A DNA stretch of 64,000 bases from NCBI GenBank assembly GCA_963969345.1, contig OZ017769.1, forward strand, positions 2,237,600-2,301,599, in the 5' to 3' direction. A program made the position numbers and the translations under genes. This document shows positions 53,255 to 64,000 of the stretch, piece by piece. The notes under the pieces were generated by a model. That model had not been told where the DNA came from. It made no database searches and saw nothing but the letters and a program-made list of their open reading frames with translations. Numbering within the stretch: the stretch's first letter is position 1; each line of letters opens with the position of its first letter. This DNA is from Turbatrix aceti (taxonomy: Eukaryota; Nematoda; Chromadorea; Rhabditida; Panagrolaimidae).

Positions 53255-56200
53255 TCGACGACATCGATGAACCGAACCAGAATTTAACTGGGTGACTGAC
53301 TGACAAATTATCCTAAACCTATTGTTTTTTTTGTTGTTTTGACATTCCCCCAATTACGGTTGTTGTAATAATTTTTTTATGCTGCTTAACACATCGAAAA
53401 TTTGTTGGTTGGTGGCTGGGACCCTCTCGACGGGCCAGCGTGATTTGTAATTTTCTTTTGTAATTTTTTTTGGGCTCCCGAAAATAATAAAAAAAATAAA
53501 AGTACGATGACGCATCATCCATCCCGTGATGCCGGGCAGACACGGGAAGCCAAAAAGAACCAATCTTTTGTTCCCGCGTCCATCACCGCCGTTCTTATTT
53601 TTTTCTTTGTCAACGCGCTCCCGAATCAAACGAGCGGAGTGAGTGGCAAAAGCATGATCACTTGGTTTGACGGCAGCGGCGGTGCCTGGCTGCTGCGTGT
53701 GACAAGCTGCCAGGGTCGGGGAAAGGGAAAATATTTAGAAGTCATGGGATGGACCCCCCGATTCATTGTTCCTTGCGACTGCTGTTTTTGACACCCCTCC
53801 CACTCTGTTCTATCCATCCTATGTAGCTGACTGTTGGAAAACCGTCGACGTCGTCCGCCTGCCGTGACGGGGCTGACAATGATAGGGGTTTTTTTGGGCA
53901 AAATGCGAGCGCGAGAGAATTGAACGAGGAAGTGTGCCGAACCCCGTCGGAAACATTTAGGACGGTTAGAAAAACTTTAGGAGTGATCGTAAGACCTGGG
54001 GTATCGTATTTTTTGTAAATTGTCAATGGATAAAAAAATGAACGAAAATGTTACCAAAATTTTTTGATTTAAACTGCTGTGAAAATAAAAAAAAACTGGA
54101 ATAAGAAGCGAAAAAACAAGATAATAGATTAAAAAATTGGATAAGATAACGGCATAAAAAAACCGAAAAATACCTAAATCTGACAAAAAATGAGAAAAAC
54201 TGAAGAAAACTTCCCTCTTGCTACGTTTACAGTACACCGTGAACTCCCGACACGAAAATTCGATCACTCTTTTTTTTCGTGGCGAAAATCTGTTGATGCA
54301 TTTTTTGGTTCTTTTTACGTTTTTTTTGTATGCCCTGCGTTTTTTGGCCTATCGTACCGCTTTTTCTTTCATTTTTATGTACTGTATGCTTATAGATGCA
54401 CTTGACTCATCGTTTTCATCCGCACTACGTTTTTCCAAGTTTTTTATCACCCCTTAGGAGCCCAAAAAGCAACATATATTAGCAACAACCAGCAGAAGAC
54501 TCGCTCACATCAGTATACTGATGCGATCAAACAATTCGATAACACAATGATGGTTGGGGAGGGGTGCCAGCGACACTGGGGTGGTCATCCATCACAACAC
54601 ACATCGAAGGATGCTCGCGGGCTAGGAGGAGGAGGAAGGGGGGTAGTTTGTAATTGGTACACCACCACCACCACGCAAGGACATGAGATGTACATGGGTG
54701 ATGTACTACACCACCTCCTCGTCTTCGTCTTCCCTCACGGAGCAGGCACAGACCGTTAGTCGAGCAACATCAAAGGAAGACGCCGCCGACACTGCCACTT
54801 GCACCACCGAAGGCGATGGTCTATTTTGCAAGACGTATCCTTCCACCTCCCTCGCGCTCGTCGATAGTACTTTTAGGGGGTGTTATCGGGCAAATTTGGC
54901 CGGCCCTGGTTGAAGGTGGGGGTGATAAGCGCGTTTGTGTAGGTGTCAGAATTTATTTGTTCCGTGCGGGCGTGATTAGTTCGTTTTACGGTTGTTTGCA
55001 TTGGAAATCGAGAAATTTGGTCGTTCTGTACTGTTGTTGTTCGAAAAACACCCAAAAAAAAGAAGAAATAAAAAAAAACGCGTAATTTTTGATTTTTAAC
55101 CGTACACATTGAACTCCCGACACGAAAAAGCATTCCTATTTTTTTTCGTTTCGGGAGTGTACTAAACGAATTTTTGTTTGTTTTTTTACGTACTTTTTTC
55201 GCCGACCTAGAATTTAGGGCCTATTGTACCATTTTTAAGTCTGATTGTTACGATCAATCGCAGTGATTGATCGTAACCGTAACCGTGGATTGGCAAACGA
55301 ATCCTGATTACGATCGTTGGCGAAGTTGTTTTACCTGGTCCTGACACGAATTTTTTTAAATTTTTATTTGTTTTGTTGCGAACGTTTGCCAATTCTCGAT
55401 CGTAACTCCCACCTGCGTCCCAATCCCGAACTCCCAATCGAGTTATCCCATTTTTTTGCTAATCCCGAAAGCTTCCCCAGCTTTGGCGCTTCGGGATAAT
55501 CAATCCACGTCCACGGCTTTGTTTTTGATCTGTCTGACAAATTGACCACTTATACACCCTTGCGCCAGGCGAAAAGCAAGCACAGAGAGGCCGGGATGTG
55601 TTGCAATTGTTTTTGTCGCTCAGTCAGTCAGTCGGGTAACAAAAAATGACTAAAAAATAACCAGCCCGGCCATCTGACCCGTTTGGCTTCGACCCAGGAC
55701 TGCCGGGATGAACACTTTCTTGCTCTCGATGAATAATATTTATACATAGGATACATAGGAAAAAAAGGTTGGCATGTGGCGGCCATGGCGGGCTCTCTTC
55801 GATGGTCGAGATTATTTCGGGGAATGAATCCGTGCCACTTGGACTTTTTCAGTGCCCCAGAATTTTTTTGTTGCATTTGAAAAAAAATAGGTCCTGTCTG
55901 GATTGTTGAAAAAATTTTTCTAAAAAAAGTATGATTCACATTTTTTTTGTAAGCTCACCTGATCTCACCTGACGCTGGTCAAGAACTGTCACGTCATAGG
56001 TGTGGGTAAAAAATGATGTCACACGGTAAAAACGTTTTCGGTTTTGACAATTTTTTTTGCAACATCATTTTTTTTAAAGTTTGATTTTTATTTAAACTTT
56101 TTTTAACAATTTTTTTGTTTATAATCTTTTATAATTTTTTTCTTCAAAAAACTAAAAAAAAAATTTGTGCCGTTTTCATCCCTGTTTTATGCCCCGGTTT

Positions 56201-57740
56201 CCCTTTTCTCCCAATCTCGCGTCCGCGCAACAAATTTTTTTTGTCCCCCAATAAAGCTCTTCCTCCTTTTTTTTCCTGCGCATGTGTCATTTTCATTTCG
56301 TCCACCAACCCCTGTATTTTTTTCAAACAAAAGCAAGCCTCCGGAGTGTGTTGGCACGAGCCAGTTGTCGTTGAACCAAATGGGATTCGGATTACCATTC
56401 CGTCTCCCTTCTCCGGCACAACAACGATCGCGATGCGATCGTCGTCGGTACATCGGACGTCTGCCTGCGAATTGCCCCTTTGCCTTTGTCGCTTTTTCCC
56501 GCCAATTTTGATGTGCGCAGTATATTTTTTTACGCATCGGCCGCAAAGCACGCTTTTTGTATTCCGGAGGAAGGAGAGAGGGGGAGGGCTATCCAAATGC
56601 CACCGGCCATTATTTTGCTCATTTAACAATTTTGGAAAACGAAAACTAAACCCAGGTGCGCACCTGCGGACCAGAAGGTGCTTGTTTGTTTCTTTGAATT
56701 TTCTTTTTTACTACAGTTAACAATAAAAAAATTAAACAATAACAAAAACCGTACCTGATCAGGTGAGGCCAGGTAAATAATGTGTACTCTGCTCTTTTGC
56801 TGCAGAAACAGGGCTAAAAAAGTGTGCACTACTTCAAAGTCGGCAACGACAGTGCAGGCAGTCGTATAAGGTCCGAGTCCAGCGGATTGTAAACGTGGAC
56901 AGACCCCATTTACGGCATTGTACTACGTAGTTGTAGAAGGCAATATATTACGCCAGAGACAGGTCATGTTACCTTTTATCGTGCCGAACTCCGTCAGCTG
57001 TACCTGTCCTTGTTTTTGGCACGCTGGATGACGCCAGGTGACCGAAGGAAAATTTTTTATTATTGTATTTAAAATTGTTTTCTGCAAAAAATCCTGAAAT
57101 GAACTTTTTTCTACTTGAGACCGACCATGCCAAATCCTCCAGGGTGTCAAAAATTTTTTTTATTTTTTTTGTGTAGTTCCTAACGGTTCCCCAGCCGTCC
57201 AAAAAGAACAAGACCTGGTACGGCTTATTTTATGCGTTTGGTTTACGATCTATTTATGGTGAAAGGGAGGAGGGAATAGTGGGCTGTGGGTTTTGGAACC
57301 GTGGTTAGATGCTAAATTTTTTCTTAGAAAAAAAAATTTATTTTTATTTTGAACGTAAAAAGTAAAAATTTGGCTTTATTTTTTGGCTCTTGAATTTTTT
57401 CGGGGTTTTGAAAAACGAACAATTTTTTCTCGACATTTCTCAACCATAAAAAATTATTTTTTTGCAGAAAAAAAATTTTTTTCTTTGTTTCCGTGTTACC
57501 TGGATTTATTTTTCCATTTTGATGATTTTCATTTTTTATTGTGGCTCATTAGCTTGTCAATCACTCAATCATTCACTCACCTTGCCCCATTCCATTACTA
57601 TTTTTTATGAGTCTCCAAAAAAAAATTTTTTGTGTGTGTGTGTCAACAAAAAAGTATGTATCTACAAAGAAGAATGAACTCTGTTTAGCAGTCGAAGATG
57701 CCGGCAGCTGGCCCGTACCCGTGCCATTCAACCGAGCCGA
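53255..57740. other. Gene-poor stretch
   Basis: No gene I can support. It contains a repeated hairpin-like word ACTCCCGACACGAAAA at about 54242 and 55112, a CACCACCACCAC tract near 54660, and long AT-rich runs. Frames of about 100-200 codons near 56.1-56.7 kb overlap on both strands and have no recognisable residues. Confidence 0.5.
55102..55161. repeat. Hairpin repeat, copy 2 of a dispersed family
   Basis: GTACAC-ATTGA-ACTCCCGACACGAAAAA pairs with TTTTTCGTTTCGGGAGTGTAC. A less symmetrical copy occurs at 54231-54285. Both are followed within about 100 bp by CCTATNGTACC, so the repeat may extend to roughly 130 bp. Confidence 0.55.
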
Positions 57741-57745
57741 CCTGA

Positions 57746-58089
57746 CCGCGCAGTCAGTCCGGTGCCTAGACTGACTGCGCGGATGGGTTGGTTGCGTGTT
57801 TCCTCCTTCCCCATCAAACCGGAGCCCAACAAAACAAGAATAAAAGATCTGAAATAAAATTCGGTTTCAAATATGTATTTTGGCTGCTTGCGCGGAGAGA
57901 TGAATTGAAAATCAACTCAACTCTCCGCGCAGCAGCGGCAAAAAAATTAGACCAACAGCAGCTGTCGCCTCGGTTGCATTAATCGCGCAGCAGGAAGCCA
58001 GGCAAGCTGACATGCTAGGCGGACGTGATCGCCTAGCATGTCAGCTCCATTCGAGTGGAATCGCCTTCAAAGGCCGCTGCCACTCGAAT
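57746..58089. repeat. Cluster of four perfect or near-perfect short hairpins
   Basis: Four successive inverted repeats lie within 345 bp. They are 57746-57782 (14-bp stem CCGCGCAGTCAGTC, 9-nt loop), 57883-57936 (GCGCGGAGAG plus outer GCTGCT with one bulge), 58005-58046 (16-bp stem AGCTGACATGCTAGGC, 10-nt loop) and 58049-58089 (ATTCGAGTGG, 21-nt loop). Their sequences differ from one another. Confidence 0.8.
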
Positions 58090-61000
58090 CCGCCAGGTGC
58101 CGTGCCACTCGATACCCCTTTAGTCCTCCCCGATCGGTCACCCGATCCAATTTGCTTTCCTCCACCGGCCCCATCTTGCGTGATTTGGCACCTTGCGTGC
58201 CGTCGCGTCGCATCTCTTCGATCTGACCTTCTGAAAACTTTTTTCTCCCCAATCTTCTTTTTTCGGCAATTGGATTGGGTTACGACACGCCCGATGCCGA
58301 TGGATGCACGGTGGTCAAAGGGAGGAGGGAGGAGGTCGTAAGCGGGGGTAATTACCCCACCCATCAGCCCCCTATGAAAAAAAGGATGACTGTCGGCACG
58401 CGGGTCAAGTACCATTATTTCCTCTTCTTTCTCCTCAGTTAGACTGAACTTGAACTCTTTCACTCTTTCACTTGATCGCTTACGCTTATGCATGTCGACC
58501 GGTAGTGTGTGTGCCATGGCATTTTTTTTTGGAAGCGTATTATTATTCTTCGAAAAAAGGAGCAATGAACTTTCAAGCGGAGCGCGTCCGGGTCGGGTCG
58601 AGAATGCATCCACTTACTATTACTTTTCTCTTTTTTTTTGTTGTTATTGTTGTGGGTTAATTGACCTGCAAGAATGGGATGCGCTCAAGCGGGGAAAAAG
58701 AGGAGGAGGGGAGATGAGGGGTTACGATGAAAAAAAAGGAGAAGAACAAAGGACGAATTGTAAGTATAAGTCGAACACCTTTTGAGTGGTTGGAGAACTT
58801 TTTTTGCATTTTTTTGGATTTGAATTTGTTTTGAGGGGTACTGTAGCTTTTGAAATACAAAAAAATCGTCGTTTATTCTGAAAAAAATTAGAATTTTCTG
58901 AGAAAAGATTTTTTTTATAACAAAAATGATTTTTGAAAAAAAAAACAAAATTTTTTTAATTCAAAAAACCGATTTTTTTCTTAAAAAAACTTTATCACGA
59001 TATTTTTTTTTCAATTTTTTTGAAAACATTTTTTTGTGATAACGATTTTTAATTTTTTTTTGTAAATAAACATTTGAAAAAAAATCAATTTTTGTTGAAA
59101 TAAAAAATTATTTTGCTTTCGTTTTTGCAAATCAGGTTATTTATTGTTTTAAACCCCACCAAAAAATATTTTTTGAAATTTTAAAAAATTGTCACAACCA
59201 CTCAACAATCTGGTCTGTCACTCCTGCCTGCCTGCGCGCATGTTGTGTCCACTCTGCATGCCCGCTATCCGACGACATCTTGCAAAAACAGTTTGTCTAA
59301 CGCGCAGGGGTAGGTAGTATCTTAATTTGTATTTATTTACATCGCTTGATCTGATCTTATCTCCCGCCTTCGCTAATTTTCAATGTCACTTTTCAAAAAA
59401 ATTGAAATGACGCACCGACGCACCCACGGGCTCGGCACTTTCCCGGCGAGGCTGCAAAAAATTGTCGTAACCGTGACTGTGATTTAAAATAAAAAAAATA
59501 TGCCAGCAATTTTTCTCTCCTTTTTTAATTACCTTTTTTATTGCTCGGCAAAAAATATTTATTTGGAAAAAAAAAAATATCTTTACTGGGCACGTTTTCT
59601 TTTTTTTTCTCGGCTGTGAGTGATGGACTTTGGCGAGGAGAGGCAGGCGAACGAGCGAGCGAACGGACCTTCCTTCATTCACCTGTGCCTGTGGCAGGCG
59701 CAGGCACAGGCACAGCTGCGAGCCAAAGAGAGAGAGAGTATTATTTAGAAAACGACTGGAAGGCGTTTTGACTCGTCTGGGGGGGATAAGGTGGTGTCGG
59801 TGGCAGGAGGGGCTCTCGGGAGTGTTCCGGCATCAATCAATCGCCCCAACAACGACGACGACGAGGACGCGGATGACGACGACGCAGCACTGCAATAGCC
59901 TTCCTGCCCTCTTTTTTTTTGGTTGTTGCCTGGTCCGCTTCATTTTTTTTCTCACAAGTCAATCAATGATGACTTCAAATTGCCCGGACTGGGCTAAGCT
60001 AGGAGTGCTCAGAGTTATAGTTTATTGCCCTGAACATACGACTTTTGATTATTTATGTATTTATTATTATTTCGAAGTTTTTAGACGTCTGCGATACGTT
60101 AGTTTGTCTGGGCACTAAAATTTTTTTCGGTGGCATGATTTGTTTTTTATGATTTATGATTTTTTTGGGGTTTTTTATGCCAAATCCGGGTTTTCAAAGT
60201 ACAGGTGTGCTGAATTTGTCATAATGAACTGATTAGGCACCTGAAAATTTGTCGATCTTAAAATTTTGTCATACAGAATTTTTCAAATTAGTTGTTTTGT
60301 ATTTTTGCACCGTAGCGGATTTTCTAAAAATTTCCAAATTTTTTTCTGCCATTTCAAAATTTTTTTCTTGGTCAAATTTTTTTTAATTGGTTTCAAAAGC
60401 AATCAAATTAAAATTTTTTACTTTAAAATGAAAATTTGAAGTAAAAAATTTCAATTTTGAAAAAAATGGAGTTCGTACAAAAAAATCGGAAATTTTGTTC
60501 CTGTTCCGATTTTTTCTGCACCTGATCCAAATAGTTTTTGAACATTTTTATTGGCGATTTTTAGATTTATTTTCGAACAAATTTGACCGTAAAATAATTT
60601 TTTGAACCTAAAAAATTTGCATTCTCAAACCCAAATTTCTAAAAAAATAGTGTTACGGTGCTTTTACAACGAAAAAATCAGTCCTCAGGCCATCATGACC
60701 TGCAACTGGCAACCTACAACCGTTGATTGAGCGATTATCCCCCTCCCGGGCAGGCTGGCAAGTTGGATGGCGTTCGTTCGTTCGTTCGTTCGTCTTCGGG
60801 TGGTGTGTTTTTTCTCCCCTCTCCCAAGTTCCGAGTTCTTCACCAATTTGTTTGTTACTCGATCAACAACCGACCGGCTGGCTGGCTAGAGCTCTTCAGT
60901 CTACCAATAATCTTCCTCACACTCACATCCGCAAAAAAAAATTTTTTAATGCGATTTATCGAAAAAGAAACTCAGGGACCCCGGCATGCAACGGCTACAA

Positions 61001-64000
61001 ACGACGTGTGCCGGGCGGTCGTGATCAGTTTGTTTGATCTCAAAAAAATTACCGTTGTCATCTCTGCCAGCAGGGACCTGACAGACGGGTAAAAACAAAT
61101 CTGCTCTCTTCAAGGACGCTTTAAAAGGAGCGCAGTGACATGTACAAAAAAAAATTTGGCTGGGTGAAGTGACTAAAATTACGTCGTCGTCGTCGTCGTC
61201 TTTGTCGCTTGTTCTTTTTTTCCCCGTCCTGACAGCCAGGAGAGGGTTATCTCCGATCAAATATCTCTCTCTTACACTTTTTTTGACAAAAGTTTGTTCA
61301 TGTCTGCCCTGTCCCGATGTTTGTGCGTGTTTGATTGTCGCTCGCTTGCTTACAACGGCCCCTGGTTGTCAGATCGTCAACTAGGGGTCAAAACAATGAA
61401 AATGAAATTTTTCAAATTTTCTTAACACAAAAAAAAATTTTTTTTCATCGCGTGATCAAGAAGGGTGTCACTAATCTGGTCTTGGTTTTTTGTTCGACTG
61501 ATTGTACATACAGTAACATCACCGACGCCGCCAGAAAAAAAATTTAGGGAGGGGAGGCGCACTTTAGTCTGTTTTACGGGGCACCGGATGGGTGTATCTA
61601 TCGGGCCGGTGTTTTTTTCTGTGCCTGGCCAGGTGCGAGCGCGAGCGAAGACGGATGATGATCGCGGTTGGTTTCGTGATGTGGTTTTTTTTGATGCCCA
61701 GGCGAAGTGTTGTTCTGTAATTTTATTAGTCGGCAGGGGCTTGATCGGATTAATTACGGATTAAAATTTTGACTTTTGTAAAAATTTTTTTCGGGCTATT
61801 GAAAATTTTTGTGTACCATTTAGAATTGATTTTAAAAATTTTTTGTTATTGTAAAAAATTTTCGCACTAAACAACATTGCTACGATTTTTTTAGATACAA
61901 AATTATTGAAATTAAATTACGATAGATTTTTTTGTACACAAAATTTTTTTGTGCAATTTTCAAAATCGAAAAAATCGTAATCATCTTTTCGAAAAAAAAT
62001 ATAATTTTGTATTTTTTTGTTTTTTTTTTTGGACAAAAAATTTAGAAATTTTTGTCCTCAAAAAAAAGTTCCAAAATTTTTTTTTACCTTTTTGACATTA
62101 AAAAAGGTCGAATTTTTTTGGCACAAAAATGTTTTTCTAACTCAAAAAAATTCTAATCCTCATCCATCCCGCCCGATCAAAGTCCCATTTGTGTCCTTTG
62201 CGCTTCCTTCCAAATTTGTCGAAAAAATTAATTATTCTAATTCATATTCTTGATCCCCCTCCCCCACCCTCTCCTGGAATGGACCTTTCTTCTTTGACAT
62301 GAGTCCACAAAAAAAAGAAAGAGCAAAAAAAAATAATGAGCAGGCGGCCGTGGGCTTCAAACAATGACGCGACAAGCGTGCAACGGCCTAGGCCTAGGCC
62401 ACCACCGACGGGGTGGATGATGATGAGGATGGGGATGATGATGATATGATGTGGTGTGATGCGCGGCGCGGTAATTTAAATTAGCCACCAGCGAGAGGGG
62501 CTTGTCTTGGCGTGAAAAAAAGAAAGAAAGGGTGATGGACTAAGTAGGTTCAATTTTGTCTGACACGCATGATGTGACCCGTTGGTCGGGGCTGACTTCT
62601 GGCACGCGGGCGGGTACATAGACGTGGTCGTCGTTGTCGTCGTCGTCGTTGGCGGCAAAAAAAAATGGCGTGAGGGTAATTATGGCTTTTGCAACGCACC
62701 GCCACCACCACCACATGTAGATGATGGTGGTGGTGGGGGGTCGTGGTCATCATACTCACACCCTGTGCTGGCTGATAAATGAGTACTCCTAGGCCTATGT
62801 AGGATGTCCTCTGGAGGACGGTCGACGTCGGCATCGACGTCGACGGTGTCTGTCTGCTGTTCCTCCAGGGGAAGTCACTCGGCGGTTGGTTGGTTTTTGT
62901 AAAATAACTAGGCAGGCAGCCAAGCGAGCAGAGCAAAAGATTCTTCTTCACACTCTCTTTTTTTTCATCTGCGCGGGGACATGTGCACTCAGCGGGAAGG
63001 AGAAGACAGGCACACGCGTCCGTGATTAGCACTCACGGAGTTTTCTTTCCTTTTTCTTTTCCTGGTCTGTGGTCTGGTCGTGACGCTGGTCACGACGGCG
63101 TCTATCTGCTCGCAGCTGGAGGTTTTTTTTGTGACGTTTGTACGTGCTTGGAGAAGTTCATTTTTTTTATTTTTGACTTGGAAATATTTTTTGGGTTACA
63201 AAAAAATCTAAAACACGAAAAAAACGATTTTTTTGGCCAGATGCAAAAGTTTTTTTCTCGCCTAAAAAAATATTTTTACACATAATTTTTTTTGAAAACG
63301 TGTTTTTGGAGATTCGAATTCAAATTTTAGTTTTCTTTTATTTTTATGGCAAAGTGCCAAAAAAATGTTTTCCGAATAATTGTGACCCTATAAATTTTTT
63401 TATGACACCCAAAAAAATTTCACACGATCAAAAATTTTTTTGGGGCGATCTAAACATCCAAAAAAAACCATGAGAAAGTTTTGGGTTTTTTTCAGTAGGT
63501 CATGCCCATTCCGGTCGGCATAGTACCGTTACTCAGCCAGTGCATTTACCTGCTCCATTGCTCCACTCACCTTTGTAAGTACTACCCCATTACCGATGCA
63601 TGCCCATGTCCCTCCCTTTGTTGAAGAAGACAAAAAAAAGACGAGTGCGAGCATATTTAGCATGTTCGACGGGGTGGATCCTCTTTCTTTGTCTCTGCGC
63701 AGTCATTTGACAACTCCAGTTAGTTTATGATCGACTCATTGAATTCCCCCTCCCCTCCCTCCTTCATGCCATCCTTGTTCGGCACCCGAGTTGAGTTGAC
63801 GGGCAAAGTGCCGGCCTGTCAGCCTGATCGCGCTGGGTCGCTGACATTTCAAGTGTCGTCTGTGGTCGGTCGGGACTGTACCCGACTGACTGGCTTACGG
63901 TTTCGTTTGGTGACAGTGCCTGCCTGCTGGGGAGTATCTCGAATTGAGTGAGTGACACTTGGTGTCCTCACGTTGGCTCCTTTTTGAGCCAAGGGGATTT
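58090..64000. other. Gene-poor stretch with simple repeats
   Basis: No supportable gene. Simple repeats include GTTCGTTCGTTC at 60774-60792, CGTCGTCGTCGT at 61182-61200, GATGATGATG at 62416-62445, GTCGTCGTCGTC at 62624-62650 and a CCACCACCACC...GGTGGTGGTGG foldback at 62703-62737. It may hold regulatory DNA or long introns of a gene beyond the window. Confidence 0.5.

Noticed and set aside
56115..56720. 201-codon plus-strand frame and its 161-codon antisense partner
   Set aside because: Composition is that of spacer (Phe/Pro/Ser runs), without start context, introns or domain residues.
1..64000. Search for CRISPR arrays, prokaryotic operons or ribosome binding sites
   Set aside because: The sequence is clearly eukaryotic, with spliced genes and a nuclear-type tRNA. 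The repeats present are palindromic intron repeats, transposon ends or simple repeats, without regular unique spacers.

Overview
This window looks like gene-dense but AT-rich nuclear DNA of a nematode, probably rhabditid-like. The genes have many short introns, mostly 44-60 nt with some of several hundred nt, with GT-AG ends and TTTTCAG-type acceptors. Several start codons sit a few bases after an orphan TTTTCAG/TTTTTAG, as expected for spliced-leader trans-splicing. The gene families also fit: an expanded BTB array, an ShK-domain secreted peptide, a UDP-glucuronosyltransferase with a C-terminal anchor, and a possible two-gene operon. I cannot name the species. All exon models were built by hand from splice signals and phase; every model closes in frame, but none has been checked against transcripts.

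Layout. 0-12.7 kb is a same-strand cluster of BTB-domain paralogs: a 3' end, two intact genes of 317 and 316 codons' worth of protein, one truncated copy and one interrupted copy, with a RING-finger gene among them. The last BTB gene (8224-12709) carries a 2,913-bp hAT transposon at 9600-12512 with an 18-bp terminal inverted repeat, a perfect 8-bp target duplication and an apparently intact 646-aa transposase. Removing the element and one target copy restores an open BTB reading frame. 14.1-15.1 kb holds a NADAR-domain gene. 16.5-18.2 kb holds a UGT on the minus strand with a GC-AG intron. 19.6-23.4 kb holds an HMGB-type protein, an unrecognised minus-strand gene and a HINT-type histidine-triad hydrolase.

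23.4-28.2 kb is gene-poor. 28.2-33.7 kb has a Pro/Lys-rich multi-pass membrane protein, a 1,049-bp Tc1/mariner-like non-autonomous element (30585-31633), a probably myristoylated coiled-coil protein and an ShK peptide. 34.8-40.0 kb has a gene with a 21-bp in-frame tandem repeat followed by an FBXO28-like F-box gene; they could be two genes or one. A near-perfect ~430-bp palindrome lies in the F-box intron. 40.3-53.3 kb is housekeeping: an unrecognised Pro/Arg-rich protein, VPS16 (HOPS/CORVET) with an inverted tRNA-Arg(ACG) pair in one intron, a BED zinc-finger protein, Gemin2, and an FKBP8-like TPR protein, the last two possibly in one operon. 53.3-64 kb shows no gene I can support, only simple repeats and short hairpins.

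BTB, RING and F-box proteins are all typical ubiquitin-ligase components, but they are spread over separate loci and I see no evidence that they act together. I found no clearly undescribed multi-gene system. The strongest signals are the transposon-split BTB gene, the intron palindrome, the tRNA inverted pair and the hairpin cluster near 57.7-58.1 kb.
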